Below, in pieces: positions 32,435 through 41,544 of a DNA stretch of 64,000 nucleotides; position 1 is the stretch's first letter; each line of letters begins with the position of its first letter. The DNA lies in NCBI RefSeq assembly GCF_036549475.1, contig NZ_JAZHLI010000008.1, positions 62,001-126,000 on the forward strand, in the 5' to 3' direction. Origin of the DNA: Aurantimonas sp036549475. GTDB lineage: Bacteria; Pseudomonadota; Alphaproteobacteria; Rhizobiales; Rhizobiaceae. The notes below the pieces were generated by a model. It was given only the letters and a program-made list of their open reading frames with translations. It ran no database searches and was not told the DNA's origin. The translations under genes were made by a program, and so were the position numbers.

Positions 32435-33810
32435 CGGCGGCATCGGGGCATGATGCGAGCCCGCCGCGGCTCGACGATCACTGCCTTTCGATCACGGGAC
32501 ACATCATCGACGTCTCGCCCCAGGCCTTCCGCGTGGCGGGTCTGTCGCCCTTCGTGCGGCTCGGAGACCGCATCGCCTGTCCGGGCGATGACGGCGACGC
32601 GATCGGCGAGGTCGTGCGCATCGAGCAGGGCAGCCTGACCGTCAAGCCCTTCGCCAACCGCTTCGTGCGCGGCGTCAAGGCACCGGCCCGCCAGATCGGC
32701 CCCTTCATGGTCTCGCCGGCCCGCAGCTGGAAGGGCCGCGTGCTCGACGCCTTCGGCCGGCCGACCGACGGCAAGGGCCCGGTCACCGAGGGCGACGATC
32801 CCCGCCGCGCCGACGCACCGCCCCTGCCGGCCATGCAACGGGGCCGCACCGGCAAGCCCGTCGCCACGGGCGTGCGCGCCCTCGACATCTTCACACCGCT
32901 GGTGCGCGGCCAGCGCATCGGCATCTTCGCCGGTTCCGGCGTCGGCAAGTCGACGCTGATGAGCATGCTGGCCCGCGCCAAGGGCTTCGATACGGTCGTC
33001 GTCGCCCTCGTCGGCGAGCGCGGCCGCGAGGTGCGCGAATTTCTCGAAGAGACGATGGCGGGCAACCTGTCCAAGGTCGTCACCATCGTCGCCACCGGCG
33101 ACGAGAGCCCGATGATGCGCCGTCTGGCCCCGCGCACGGCGACCAGCGTCGCCGAATATTTCCGCGACCGCGGCGACAGCGTCCTTCTGATCGTCGACAG
33201 CGTCACCCGCCTCGCCCATGCGGCCCGCGACGTGGCGCTGGCCGCCGGCGAGCCGCCGGTGGCACGCGGTTATCCGCCCAGCGTCTTTTCGGAACTGCCC
33301 CAGCTTCTGGAGCGTGCCGGACCAGGCCTCGAAGGGTCGGGTTCGATCACCGGCATCTTCTCGGTGCTGGTCGATGGCGACGACCACAACGACCCCATCG
33401 CCGACGCCATCCGCGGCACGCTGGACGGCCATATCGTGCTCGACCGCGCCATCGCCGAACAGGGCCGCTTCCCGGCGGTCGACGTCCTGAAGTCGATCTC
33501 GCGCCTGGCCGACCGTGCCTGGAACCCCCAGGAACGCGAGCTGGTTAGCCGCCTGCGCAGCATGATCTCGCGCTACGAGGACACGCGAGACCTGCGCCTT
33601 CTGGGCGGCTACCAGCGCGGCAGCGACCAGACGCTCGACCAGGCGGTCGATCTGGTACCGCATGTCTACGACCATCTCGTGCAGCATCCCGAGGAGGGGC
33701 CCTGCAAGCAACCCTTCGAGGATCTGAGCGCGCGGCTGAAAAAGAGCTTCCAGCCGCCGGTTCCGGCCACGGCCGCAGCTCCGGTTCCTGCGAAGTCCGC
33801 AGCGGGGTAG
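32431..33810 (+). CDS. fliI: FliI, flagellar export ATPase
   Basis: A 459-residue FliI that powers unfolding and delivery of export substrates. Walker A is GSGVGKST near residues 169-176, and Walker B is in VLLIVDSVTR. The sequence PPSVFSELPQLLERAGPG is typical of the flagellar ATPase family. The GTG start at 32431 is coupled to flgF. A Pro/Ala-rich tail of about 25 residues ends the protein. No fliJ follows directly; the next gene is a MarR regulator 90 bp away. Confidence 0.95.
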   Translation: MTAASGHDASPPRLDDHCLSITGHIIDVSPQAFRVAGLSPFVRLGDRIACPGDDGDAIGEVVRIEQGSLTVKPFANRFVRGVKAPARQIGPFMVSPARSWKGRVLDAFGRPTDGKGPVTEGDDPRRADAPPLPAMQRGRTGKPVATGVRALDIFTPLVRGQRIGIFAGSGVGKSTLMSMLARAKGFDTVVVALVGERGREVREFLEETMAGNLSKVVTIVATGDESPMMRRLAPRTATSVAEYFRDRGDSVLLIVDSVTRLAHAARDVALAAGEPPVARGYPPSVFSELPQLLERAGPGLEGSGSITGIFSVLVDGDDHNDPIADAIRGTLDGHIVLDRAIAEQGRFPAVDVLKSISRLADRAWNPQERELVSRLRSMISRYEDTRDLRLLGGYQRGSDQTLDQAVDLVPHVYDHLVQHPEEGPCKQPFEDLSARLKKSFQPPVPATAAAPVPAKSAAG

Positions 33811-33857
33811 ACTGTGCCATCGGCGGCATTCAGCGGGCCGCTGACCGATTTGCGGCC

Positions 33858-33875
33858 GTTCAGTCTTGATTGAAC
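33858..33875. promoter_or_regulatory. Palindrome before the MarR gene (candidate operator)
   Basis: GTTCA-N8-TGAAC, 26 bp upstream of the regulator start. Its position and symmetry suit autoregulation by the MarR-family protein encoded next. This is inferred. Confidence 0.4.
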
Positions 33876-33900
33876 GATGCGACCCGCTTAACTGCGCCGC

Positions 33901-34419
33901 ATGAACATCGCACTCGATACGCAAGCCGTCTCCGGCCACGACAGCGGCGTCATCCGCGCAAGCTTCGTCGACCGGATGGGCAACCACATGGAAGCCGAAG
34001 GCCTGCCGCGGATCGCCGGCCGGCTGTTCGGCCTCCTGATCCTCACGCCCGAACCGGTAAGCTTCGGCGCACTTGCCGAGACCCTGCAGGTCAGTCGCGG
34101 CTCGATCTCGACCAATGCGCGGCTTCTGGAAGGGAAGGGCCTGATCGAACGCGTCGCGATGCCCGGCGATCGCCAGGATTTCTTCCGTCTCGCCGAACGC
34201 CCCTATGCGAACATGATGTTCGGGATCATCGCGCGGATGCGCGAGACGTTGACGACCATTGCCCAGACTGCCGACGCCCTGCCCGACGGCAATGATGTCG
34301 CACGAGCCCGCCTTGACGAAGCGCGTCTGTTCTTCGAAACGGCCGTCGCCGGCTTTGCAGAGATCGCCGCGCGCCTGGCGGGCTCCGCCGCACGCGCGCA
34401 AACCCCGGACGGACAATGA
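33901..34419 (+). CDS. MarR/GbsR-type transcriptional regulator
   Basis: A 172-residue winged-helix regulator. The DNA-binding part is GRLFGLLILTPEPVSFGALAETLQVSRGSISTNARLLEGKGLIERV (about 41-86) followed by the wing GDRQDFF. The C-terminal half is helical. It is the first gene of an efflux operon, and its stop overlaps the adaptor ATG (ATGA). It most likely represses marR-adaptor-pump transcription until a drug or metabolite binds; the inducer is unknown. A GTTCA-N8-TGAAC palindrome lies just upstream. Confidence 0.85.
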   Translation: MNIALDTQAVSGHDSGVIRASFVDRMGNHMEAEGLPRIAGRLFGLLILTPEPVSFGALAETLQVSRGSISTNARLLEGKGLIERVAMPGDRQDFFRLAERPYANMMFGIIARMRETLTTIAQTADALPDGNDVARARLDEARLFFETAVAGFAEIAARLAGSAARAQTPDGQ

Positions 34420-35990
34420 CCAGCAGCGACGACAACCGGACACAGACACCGGCCGCCGACACCGTGCCTGCGGGCAGGGAACCGAGATCCTATGCCGGCT
34501 GGCTTGCGGCGCTGTTCGTGCTCGCCCTCGTGGCGTGGATGGGCTCGGGCTATCTCTACCCTGCCGAAGAGGTCGCCGAGGCGCCGCAAGCGCGCCAGCA
34601 GCAGCCCTTCACCGTCGAGGCCTTCCGCTCGACCGCCGAGGCCGTGACCCAGTTCGTTGCCGCCGAGGGCCAGGTCTCGCCTGACCGGATCACGCCCGTG
34701 CGGGCCAAGGTCGGCGGCACGGTCGAGGAAATCCTCGTCGCCAAGGGCGACTTCCTTGACGAAGGCACCCTGATCGCGCGCATCGCTCTCGACGATCGCG
34801 GCGCACAGGTCGCTCAGGCCGAAGCCGAGCTGTCGCGCCGGCAGGGCGAGTACGATCGCGTGTCGGGGCTGGCCAATCGCGGCTATTCGACCGCCGCCGA
34901 GGTCGAGGCCGCGCAGGCGGAACTGGCGAGCGCCCGGGCCGCGCTGGCGGCAATCCGGCAGACCACCGGCGATACCGAGATCCGCGCGCCGATCACCGGG
35001 GTCCTCGACGATTTCGACCTCGATCTCGGCGAATTCGTTGCCGCGAGTGCCGAAGTCGGCACGCAGATCGACATCGATCCGCTGACCGTCGACGTCCAGA
35101 TCGCTCAGCAGAATGTCGGCAAGGTCCGGGTCGGACAGCCCGCCGCGGTCACCTTCATCACCGGCGAGGCGCGCGAGGGCACGGTGCGCTACATCGCGGC
35201 GAATGCCGACGCGGCGACACGTACCTTCCCGGTCGAGGTCGTCGTGGCCAATCCCGATCGCGACATCCCTGCCGGCATCTCGGCGCAGGTGCGCATCCCG
35301 ACGGGCGAAACGCCGGCGCACTTCATCTCCGCGGCACTGCTCGCGCTCGGCCCGGACGGCACACTCGGCGTCAAGGCTGTGGACGAGGACGAGACGGTCA
35401 GCTTCCATCCGATCGAACTCGTGCGCGCCGAGACCGACGGCATCTGGGCGGCGGGACTGCCGGAAGAATTGCGCATCATCTCCGTTGGCCAGGGCTTCGT
35501 GGCGGCCGGGGAGACCGTGCGGGTCGTTGCGCCCGAGCCCGGGGAGCCGGAGGCAGCGCCCGATGCGCAGATGTCCCTGCCCGAACCCGCGCCGGACATT
35601 GTCGGCGAAACCGCCGGCGCGGCGGGCGTCGAGGGGATCGTCGCACAGGGTGACGCCGACGCGGACGCACCGGAAGACGCCGAAGCAACTCCTTCCGCGC
35701 CTGAGAACGCCAACGCCCAGGCGGAGGCCGGCCTGGAAACCGCCTCCCTCGACGGCGAGCCGGCATCCCGCGCCGAAGTGTCGCTGGATGACCTGCCGGT
35801 GCGAGTGCTGCAGCAACGGCTGGCGACACTCGGCTATTCGCCCGGTGTGGTCGATGGCGTCCTGGGGGCCTCGACCCGCTCGGCGATCCGCGACTATCAG
35901 CGCGACAACGGCATGGAAGTCACCGGGGAGGTCACGCCTGCCCTTGCCGGCGCCCTGCTTGTCGGCGGTGCCCCGGAGACCGGCCAGTGA
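34416..35990 (+). CDS. RND periplasmic adaptor with C-terminal peptidoglycan-binding domain
   Basis: A 524-residue membrane fusion protein. One membrane helix (about 28-48) anchors it. The adaptor body follows: a lipoyl-like hairpin with a coiled coil at about 125-180 (AEAELSRRQGEYDRVSGLANRGYS) and beta-barrel domains up to about 370. An Ala/Glu/Pro-rich linker (about 370-455) leads to a peptidoglycan-binding domain of type 1 at about 459-516 (LQQRLATLGYSPGVVDGVLGASTRSAIRDYQ). Adaptors usually lack this domain, so this is a fusion. It is cotranslated with marR (ATGA) and the pump (GTGA). Confidence 0.88.
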   Translation: MTSSDDNRTQTPAADTVPAGREPRSYAGWLAALFVLALVAWMGSGYLYPAEEVAEAPQARQQQPFTVEAFRSTAEAVTQFVAAEGQVSPDRITPVRAKVGGTVEEILVAKGDFLDEGTLIARIALDDRGAQVAQAEAELSRRQGEYDRVSGLANRGYSTAAEVEAAQAELASARAALAAIRQTTGDTEIRAPITGVLDDFDLDLGEFVAASAEVGTQIDIDPLTVDVQIAQQNVGKVRVGQPAAVTFITGEAREGTVRYIAANADAATRTFPVEVVVANPDRDIPAGISAQVRIPTGETPAHFISAALLALGPDGTLGVKAVDEDETVSFHPIELVRAETDGIWAAGLPEELRIISVGQGFVAAGETVRVVAPEPGEPEAAPDAQMSLPEPAPDIVGETAGAAGVEGIVAQGDADADAPEDAEATPSAPENANAQAEAGLETASLDGEPASRAEVSLDDLPVRVLQQRLATLGYSPGVVDGVLGASTRSAIRDYQRDNGMEVTGEVTPALAGALLVGGAPETGQ

Positions 35991-38900
35991 GAACGCTCAT
36001 CGACGCCGCCTTCGATCGCTCACGCACGGTCCTTCTGTTCCTCATCCTGGTGCTGATCGCCGGGATCGTGGGCTATCAGGCGATCCCGAAGGAATCCTCG
36101 CCCGACATCCCGATTCCGGTGATGTATGTCAGCGCCGTGCTTGAGGGGATCTCGCCGGAGGACAGCGAGCGCCTGCTGGTTCGGCCGCTAGAGACCGAGC
36201 TGTCGTCACTCACCGGTCTCGACGAGATGGAGGCGCATGCCTCGGAGGGCTTCGCCTCGGTGCAGCTGAGTTTCGAGGCGGGCTTCGACGCCGACGAGGC
36301 GCTGACCGACGTCAAGGACGCGGTCGATCGCGCCAAGCCCAACATGCCGGCCGAGGTCGACGAACCGGTGGTCACCGAGGTGAACACCTCGCTGTTCCCG
36401 ATCCTGACGGTCGTCTTGTCCGGCCCGATCCCCGAGCGCTCGCTGGTCAATATCGCCAGCGACCTGCAGGACGATCTGGAGGCCCTGTCGGGCGTTCTGG
36501 AAATCGACATCGGCGGCGAACGCGAAGAGCTGATGGAGGTCCTGATCGACCCCACGGTGTTCGAGACCTACAATCTGTCCTTCGACGAACTCGTCAGCCA
36601 GATCAGCCGCAACAACAGGCTGATCGCCGCCGGCGCCCTCGACACCGGGGCTGGCCGCATCGTGTTGAAGGTGCCCGGCCTGATCGAGGACGCGCAGGAC
36701 GTCCTCGACCTGCCGATCAAGGTCGACGGGTCGACGGTGCTGACCTTCAAGGACGTGGCGATCGCCCGGCGCACCTTCGAGGACCCGCAGGGATTTGCCC
36801 GCATCGACGGCGAGCCGTCGCTAGCGCTGGAAGTGAAGAAGCGGTCCGGCGCCAACATCATCGAGACCGTGGCGGCCGTGCGCGAGGTGGTGGCGCGCCA
36901 CCAGGAAGCCTGGCCGGAGACGGTGGGCGTGCGCTACCTGCAGGACGAGTCCGAGCAGGTGCAGACAATGCTCGGCGACCTGGAGAACAACGTCATCTCG
37001 GCCATCGTGCTGGTGATGATCGTCATCGTCGCGGCACTCGGCTTCCGCACCTCGGTGCTGGTCGGGCTGTCGATCCCCGGCTCCTTCCTCGCCGGCATCG
37101 CGATCCTCTGGCTCGCCGGCTACACGATGAACATCATCGTCCTGTTCTCGCTGATCCTCGTCGTCGGCATGCTGGTCGACGGCGCGATCGTGACGACCGA
37201 GCTGGCCGACCGGCGGCTGCTGGAAGGCGCCTCGCCGCGCGAGGCCTACCGGCAGGCGGCGCGGCGCATGGCATGGCCGATCATCGCCTCGACCGTGACG
37301 ACGCTGGCGGTGTTCCTGCCGCTGCTGTTCTGGAGCGGGATCGTCGGCGAGTTCATGAAGTTCCTGCCGATCACGGTGATGATCACCCTGACGGCCTCAC
37401 TGTTCATGGCGCTGGTGTTCATCCCGGTCCTGGGCGGCATGATCGGCAAGGCGCAGCCGATGCCGGCACGCCAGCGCGCCGCACTCGAAGCGGCCGAGAC
37501 CGGCGACATGTCGCAGATCGGCGGCTGGACCGGCACCTATCTGCGGGTCCTGCGCGGTGCCGTGAAGGCCCCCTTCGCGACCCTGGTCATTGCGATCGTC
37601 CTGCTCGTCGGTGCGTTCTTCGGCTATGCGCAATACGGCAAGGGCGTCGAGTTCTTTCCGTCGATCGAGCCGGAGTTCGCCCAGGTGCAGATCCGCGCCC
37701 GCGACAATTTCTCGATCTTCGAGCGCGACGCCCTGGTGCGCCGGGTCGAGAACCGCCTGCTCGGCATGGAGGAGGTGCAGACCGTCTATGCCCGCACGCT
37801 GAGCGAAGGCGGGGCGCGGCAGGTCGGCGCCGACGTCATCGGCACCATCCAGCTCGAACTCGACGAATGGGACAAGCGGCGCCAGGCGACCGCGATCTTC
37901 GACGACATCCGGGCCCGCGTCGCCGACATTCCCGGCATCACCATCCAGGTCCAGCAGGAGCAGAACGGCCCGGCCAGCGGCAAGCCCGTCAACGTCAAGC
38001 TGCTCGGCCCCTCGCTGGATACGCTGGCCGAAGGCATCGCCACGACCCGCGCGCTGATGGAGGAGATCGGCGGCTTCACCGACGTCACCGACACAAGGCC
38101 CCTGCCCGGTGTCGAATGGCAGCTGCAGGTGAACCGCGAGGAGGCGGCGCGCTACGGCGCGGACGTCTCGTTGCTGGGGCAGGCGGTCCGGCTGCTGACC
38201 GCCGGAATCGAGGTCTCGAACTACCGGCCGGAAGATGCCGGCGGTGACGGCGAGGTGCCGATCCGCGTGCGCTTCCCGGCCGGCGACCGGACGCTGGAGC
38301 GGCTGCAGGACCTGAGGATTCCAACCTCCCAGGGGCTCGTGCCGATCCGCAACTTCGTCTCCTTCGAGCCGGCGCCCAGGGTCGGCACGATCATCCGCAT
38401 CGACCAGCGCCGGGTCATGGCGGTGGAAGCCGACGTCGTCGAGGGGCTTCTGGTCAACAACCAGATCGTCAGCCTTCGGCAGGCGCTGGAACAGGCCAAC
38501 CTGCCCGCCGGCGTCGATTTCCGCTTCGGGGGCGAGGCGGAGGACCAGGCCGAGGCGATGAGCTTCCTCGGCGGCGCCTTCGGCGCGGCGATCTTCCTGA
38601 TGTTCCTGGTGCTGGTGACCCAATTCAACTCGATCTACCAGGCCATCCTGGTGATGAGCGCGATCGTGTTCTCGACCGCCGGCGTCTTCTACGGCCTCCT
38701 GCTCACAGGCCGGCCGTTCGGCGTGGTGATGGGCGGCATCGGCGTGATCGCGCTCGCCGGCATCGTGGTGAACAACAACATCGTCCTGATCGACACCTAC
38801 AACGACCTGCGCCGCTCGGGCCAGCCGCCGCTGGAGGCGCTGCTGCGTACCGGCGCCCAGCGCCTGCGGCCGGTGTTCCTCACCTCGATCACCACCGTCC

Positions 38901-39193
38901 TCGGCCTGATGCCCATGGTGATCGGGGTCAATATCGACTTCATCAACCGCACCATGGCGTTCGGCGCGCCCTCGACCCAGTGGTGGACGGAACTGTCGAG
39001 CGCGATCGCCGGCGGCCTGACCTTCGCCACGGTGCTGACCTTGGTGCTGACGCCGGCTCTGCTGATGCTGGGCGAGTGCCTGGTCGCGTGGTTCCGGCGG
39101 CGGCGCGGCGAGGATGTGCCGAGCCCGCTTCTCGGTGATCCGCTGGCCAAGGGCGCCAGAGTGCATGGAAGCGGCGCCCCGGCTACCGCCTGA
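35987..39193 (+). CDS. RND efflux transporter, HAE1 family
   Basis: A 1068-residue proton-driven inner-membrane pump of the AcrB type with 12 predicted helices and two large periplasmic loops. Family segments include the N-terminal FDRSRTVLLFLILVLIAG, VSIPGSFLAGI-like (GLSIPGSFLAGIAILWLAG), helix 4 VGMLVDGAIVTTELADRR, and helix 10 IGVIALAGIVVNNNIVLIDTYNDLRR. The usual Asp-Asp pair of helix 4 reads Asp-Gly here. GTG start coupled to the adaptor. No outer-membrane channel gene follows, so it probably borrows one. The substrate is unknown. Confidence 0.92.
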   Translation: MRTLIDAAFDRSRTVLLFLILVLIAGIVGYQAIPKESSPDIPIPVMYVSAVLEGISPEDSERLLVRPLETELSSLTGLDEMEAHASEGFASVQLSFEAGFDADEALTDVKDAVDRAKPNMPAEVDEPVVTEVNTSLFPILTVVLSGPIPERSLVNIASDLQDDLEALSGVLEIDIGGEREELMEVLIDPTVFETYNLSFDELVSQISRNNRLIAAGALDTGAGRIVLKVPGLIEDAQDVLDLPIKVDGSTVLTFKDVAIARRTFEDPQGFARIDGEPSLALEVKKRSGANIIETVAAVREVVARHQEAWPETVGVRYLQDESEQVQTMLGDLENNVISAIVLVMIVIVAALGFRTSVLVGLSIPGSFLAGIAILWLAGYTMNIIVLFSLILVVGMLVDGAIVTTELADRRLLEGASPREAYRQAARRMAWPIIASTVTTLAVFLPLLFWSGIVGEFMKFLPITVMITLTASLFMALVFIPVLGGMIGKAQPMPARQRAALEAAETGDMSQIGGWTGTYLRVLRGAVKAPFATLVIAIVLLVGAFFGYAQYGKGVEFFPSIEPEFAQVQIRARDNFSIFERDALVRRVENRLLGMEEVQTVYARTLSEGGARQVGADVIGTIQLELDEWDKRRQATAIFDDIRARVADIPGITIQVQQEQNGPASGKPVNVKLLGPSLDTLAEGIATTRALMEEIGGFTDVTDTRPLPGVEWQLQVNREEAARYGADVSLLGQAVRLLTAGIEVSNYRPEDAGGDGEVPIRVRFPAGDRTLERLQDLRIPTSQGLVPIRNFVSFEPAPRVGTIIRIDQRRVMAVEADVVEGLLVNNQIVSLRQALEQANLPAGVDFRFGGEAEDQAEAMSFLGGAFGAAIFLMFLVLVTQFNSIYQAILVMSAIVFSTAGVFYGLLLTGRPFGVVMGGIGVIALAGIVVNNNIVLIDTYNDLRRSGQPPLEALLRTGAQRLRPVFLTSITTVLGLMPMVIGVNIDFINRTMAFGAPSTQWWTELSSAIAGGLTFATVLTLVLTPALLMLGECLVAWFRRRRGEDVPSPLLGDPLAKGARVHGSGAPATA

Positions 39194-39205
39194 CTGACGG
39201 AAAGA

Positions 39206-39244
39206 GCGCGGCCGATCGCCCGTCCGGATCGGCCGCGCCCTTTA
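39206..39244 (+). terminator. Terminator of the efflux operon
   Basis: A 12-bp stem GCGCGGCCGATC with its complement, a 9-base loop, then CCTTTAC. It starts 13 bp after the pump stop. Confidence 0.7.
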
Positions 39245-39330
39245 CAAGCCGGCCGATCCGCTCACATGGCCCCGGTATCAGCACGGTGTTCGCCCTGCCC
39301 TCTCCCATGACAGACGAGCCGGATAACCCC

Positions 39331-40440
39331 ATGAAACCTCCCTTCAAGGCCGACCATGTCGGCAGCTTCCTGCGGCCCGAACGCCTGGCTGCGGCTCGCG
39401 CCCGGTTCCAGGACGGCAAGATCGCCAGGGAGGAACTGCGCGACATCGAGGATTCCTGCATCGCCGACCTGGTGCGCCGGCAGGAGGATGTCGGCCTGCG
39501 CGGCATCACCGACGGCGAGTTCCGCCGCACCTATTTCCATGTCGACTTCCTCGAACAGCTCGACGGCGTCGACGTCACCTATGGCGAGTTCAAGAACGCG
39601 TTTCGCAAGGATGACGGCACGGCGGTCGGCTTCGCCCCGCCGACGATGCACATCAGCGAACCCGTCCGCCATGCCGGTCCCATCCAGGGCGCCGACTTCG
39701 AATACCTGAAGACCCAGACGCGCCAGACCCCGAAGGTCACGATCCCGGCGCCGTCCATGCTGCATTTCCGCGGCGGCCGCGACGCGATCTCCCGGGACGT
39801 CTATCCCGACCTCGACCAGTTCTACGACGATCTGAGCGCCGCCTACCGCGCAGAGATAAGGGACCTGGCCGATCGCGGCTGCCGCTATCTGCAGATGGAC
39901 GACACCAACCTCGCCTATCTCTGCGATCCCGCAATCCGCGCCAGCACGGCCAGGCGCGGCGACGACCCGGACGCGCTGACGCGCCTCTATTGCCGCCTCG
40001 TCAACGACGCCATTGCGCAAAGGCCCGACGACATGGTCGTCGCGGTGCATCTGTGCCGCGGCAACTTCAAGAGCGCCTGGGTCGCCGAAGGCGGCTACGA
40101 GCCGGTGGCCGAGATCCTGTTCAACGAGATGGCGGTCGACGGCTTCTTCCTGGAATATGACGACGAGCGCTCCGGCGACTTCGCGCCGCTGCGCCACATC
40201 CCGTCCGGAAAGACGGTGGTGCTTGGCCTGATGTCCTCGAAATCCGGGACCGTGGAGCCGGCCGATCTCGTCAAGCGGCGCATCGACGAGGCGGCGCAAT
40301 TCGTCGACCTCGACCAGTGCGCACTCTCCCATCAGTGCGGCTTCTCCTCGACCGCCCATGGCAACGACCTGTCCGACGAGGACCAGTGGCGCAAGCTCGA
40401 CCGCTGCGTCGCCATCGCCCGCGACGTGTGGGGCGACTGA
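39331..40440 (+). CDS. MetE-like (cobalamin-independent methionine synthase C-domain) methyltransferase
   Basis: A 369-residue single-domain protein of the MetE C-terminal/YxjG type. It begins PPFKADHVGSFLRPERL, contains DGEFRRTYFHVDF, and carries the zinc-site residues in VAVHLCRGN (His and Cys) and LDQCALSHQCGFSS (Cys). Such proteins transfer methyl groups to homocysteine or related thiols; the methyl donor of short forms is often not the usual folate. ATG at 39331 is chosen over 39307 and a GTG at 39286 because it best fits family length. Monocistronic, with a strong terminator. Confidence 0.85.
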   Translation: MKPPFKADHVGSFLRPERLAAARARFQDGKIAREELRDIEDSCIADLVRRQEDVGLRGITDGEFRRTYFHVDFLEQLDGVDVTYGEFKNAFRKDDGTAVGFAPPTMHISEPVRHAGPIQGADFEYLKTQTRQTPKVTIPAPSMLHFRGGRDAISRDVYPDLDQFYDDLSAAYRAEIRDLADRGCRYLQMDDTNLAYLCDPAIRASTARRGDDPDALTRLYCRLVNDAIAQRPDDMVVAVHLCRGNFKSAWVAEGGYEPVAEILFNEMAVDGFFLEYDDERSGDFAPLRHIPSGKTVVLGLMSSKSGTVEPADLVKRRIDEAAQFVDLDQCALSHQCGFSSTAHGNDLSDEDQWRKLDRCVAIARDVWGD

Positions 40441-40456
40441 CCGGCCCCACCACGCA

Positions 40457-40483
40457 AAAGGCCGGGGACACGCCCCGGCCTTT
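40457..40483. terminator. Bidirectional terminator
   Basis: AAAGGCCGGGG-ACACG-CCCCGGCCTTT: an 11-bp stem with A and T runs on both sides, between the convergent MetE-like and substrate-binding protein genes. Confidence 0.9.
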
Positions 40484-40513
40484 CTCGACTGGTTGGGTTT
40501 GACCGCCTTGCGG

Positions 40514-41509
40514 TCATTCCATCTCGGCGGCCTTGTCGGTGACGACGCTCGTCCAGGCGCCTTCCGGCGCCTTGGTGATCACCGGGTCAGAGCCGCCCGA
40601 CATCAGGACGCCGACGGTGTTGTCGGCCGCCGCCGTGTCCAGCACCCCGTCATCGCCGAGAAGCTTCGCGATCTCGCCCATCATGAAGGTCTGGTGCTCG
40701 ATGGTCTGGGCGCCCGTCATGTCGTTGTCGAGCACGATCCCGGCGGCCTCTTCGGGATTCTCGGCGGCGTAGGCCCAGCCTTTCATGGATGCCTTCACGA
40801 AGCGGGCATAGGCGTCGACCATCTCGGGCTTCTGCAGATCCTCTTCCAGCACGTAGAGCCCGTCTTCCAGGGTCGCGACGCCCTGGTCGGTGTAGTTGAA
40901 CACCACCAGTTCCTCGGCCGGGATGCCGGCATCGAGAACCTGGCCGTATTCGTTGTAGGTCATGGTGGAGATGCAGTCGGCCTGCTTCTGGATCAGCGGG
41001 TCGACGTTGAAGCCCTGCTTGATCACCGTGACGCCGTCTGCGCCGCCCTGCGTCGAGAGGCCGAGCTGCGACATCCAGGACAGGAACGGATATTCGTTGC
41101 CGGAGAACCAGACGCCGAGGGTCTTGCCCTTGAAGTCCTCGGGATCCTCGATCCCGGTCTCCTTGCGGCAGGTCAGCATCATGCCGGAGCGCTCGAAGGG
41201 CTGTGCGATATTGACCAGCGGAACGCCCTTTTCACGGGCGGCGAGCGCCGATGGCATCCAGTCGACGACGATGTCGGCGCCGCCGCCGGCCAGCACCTGG
41301 ACCGGGGCAATGTCGGGCCCGCCCGGCTTGATGGTGACGTCGAGATCGGCCTCTTCGTAGAAGCCCTTCTCCTGGGCGACGTAGAAGCCCGCGAACTGCG
41401 CCTGCGTGACCCATTTGAGTTGCAGGGTCAGGGCATCCTGCGCCATTGCCGGCATCGCCAGGCCGAGACCTGCCAACGCCATCGTGGCACCTGCCAGTAG
41501 CTTTCTCAT
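40514..41509 (-). CDS. ABC transporter substrate-binding protein, NMT1/THI5-like
   Basis: A 331-residue periplasmic binding protein. The signal peptide is MRKLLAGATMALAGLGLAMPAMAQ. The mature domain starts TLQLKWVTQAQFAGFYVAQEKGFYEEADL, the NMT1-like pattern seen in binding proteins for thiamine precursors and related ring compounds. ATG at 41509 with GGAG seven bases upstream decides the start. It ends the pyrimidine operon, after two permeases and an ATPase. A pyrimidine or dihydropyrimidine ligand is likely from context; not shown. Confidence 0.88.
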   Translation of the reverse strand: MRKLLAGATMALAGLGLAMPAMAQDALTLQLKWVTQAQFAGFYVAQEKGFYEEADLDVTIKPGGPDIAPVQVLAGGGADIVVDWMPSALAAREKGVPLVNIAQPFERSGMMLTCRKETGIEDPEDFKGKTLGVWFSGNEYPFLSWMSQLGLSTQGGADGVTVIKQGFNVDPLIQKQADCISTMTYNEYGQVLDAGIPAEELVVFNYTDQGVATLEDGLYVLEEDLQKPEMVDAYARFVKASMKGWAYAAENPEEAAGIVLDNDMTGAQTIEHQTFMMGEIAKLLGDDGVLDTAAADNTVGVLMSGGSDPVITKAPEGAWTSVVTDKAAEME

Positions 41510-41544
41510 GCACATTCTCCTTTGCTGCTGCGTTGCGTCACCGC

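Noticed and set aside
37397..39166. A 589-codon minus-strand open frame
   Set aside because: Antisense of the RND pump; His/Gln/Asp-rich shadow composition.
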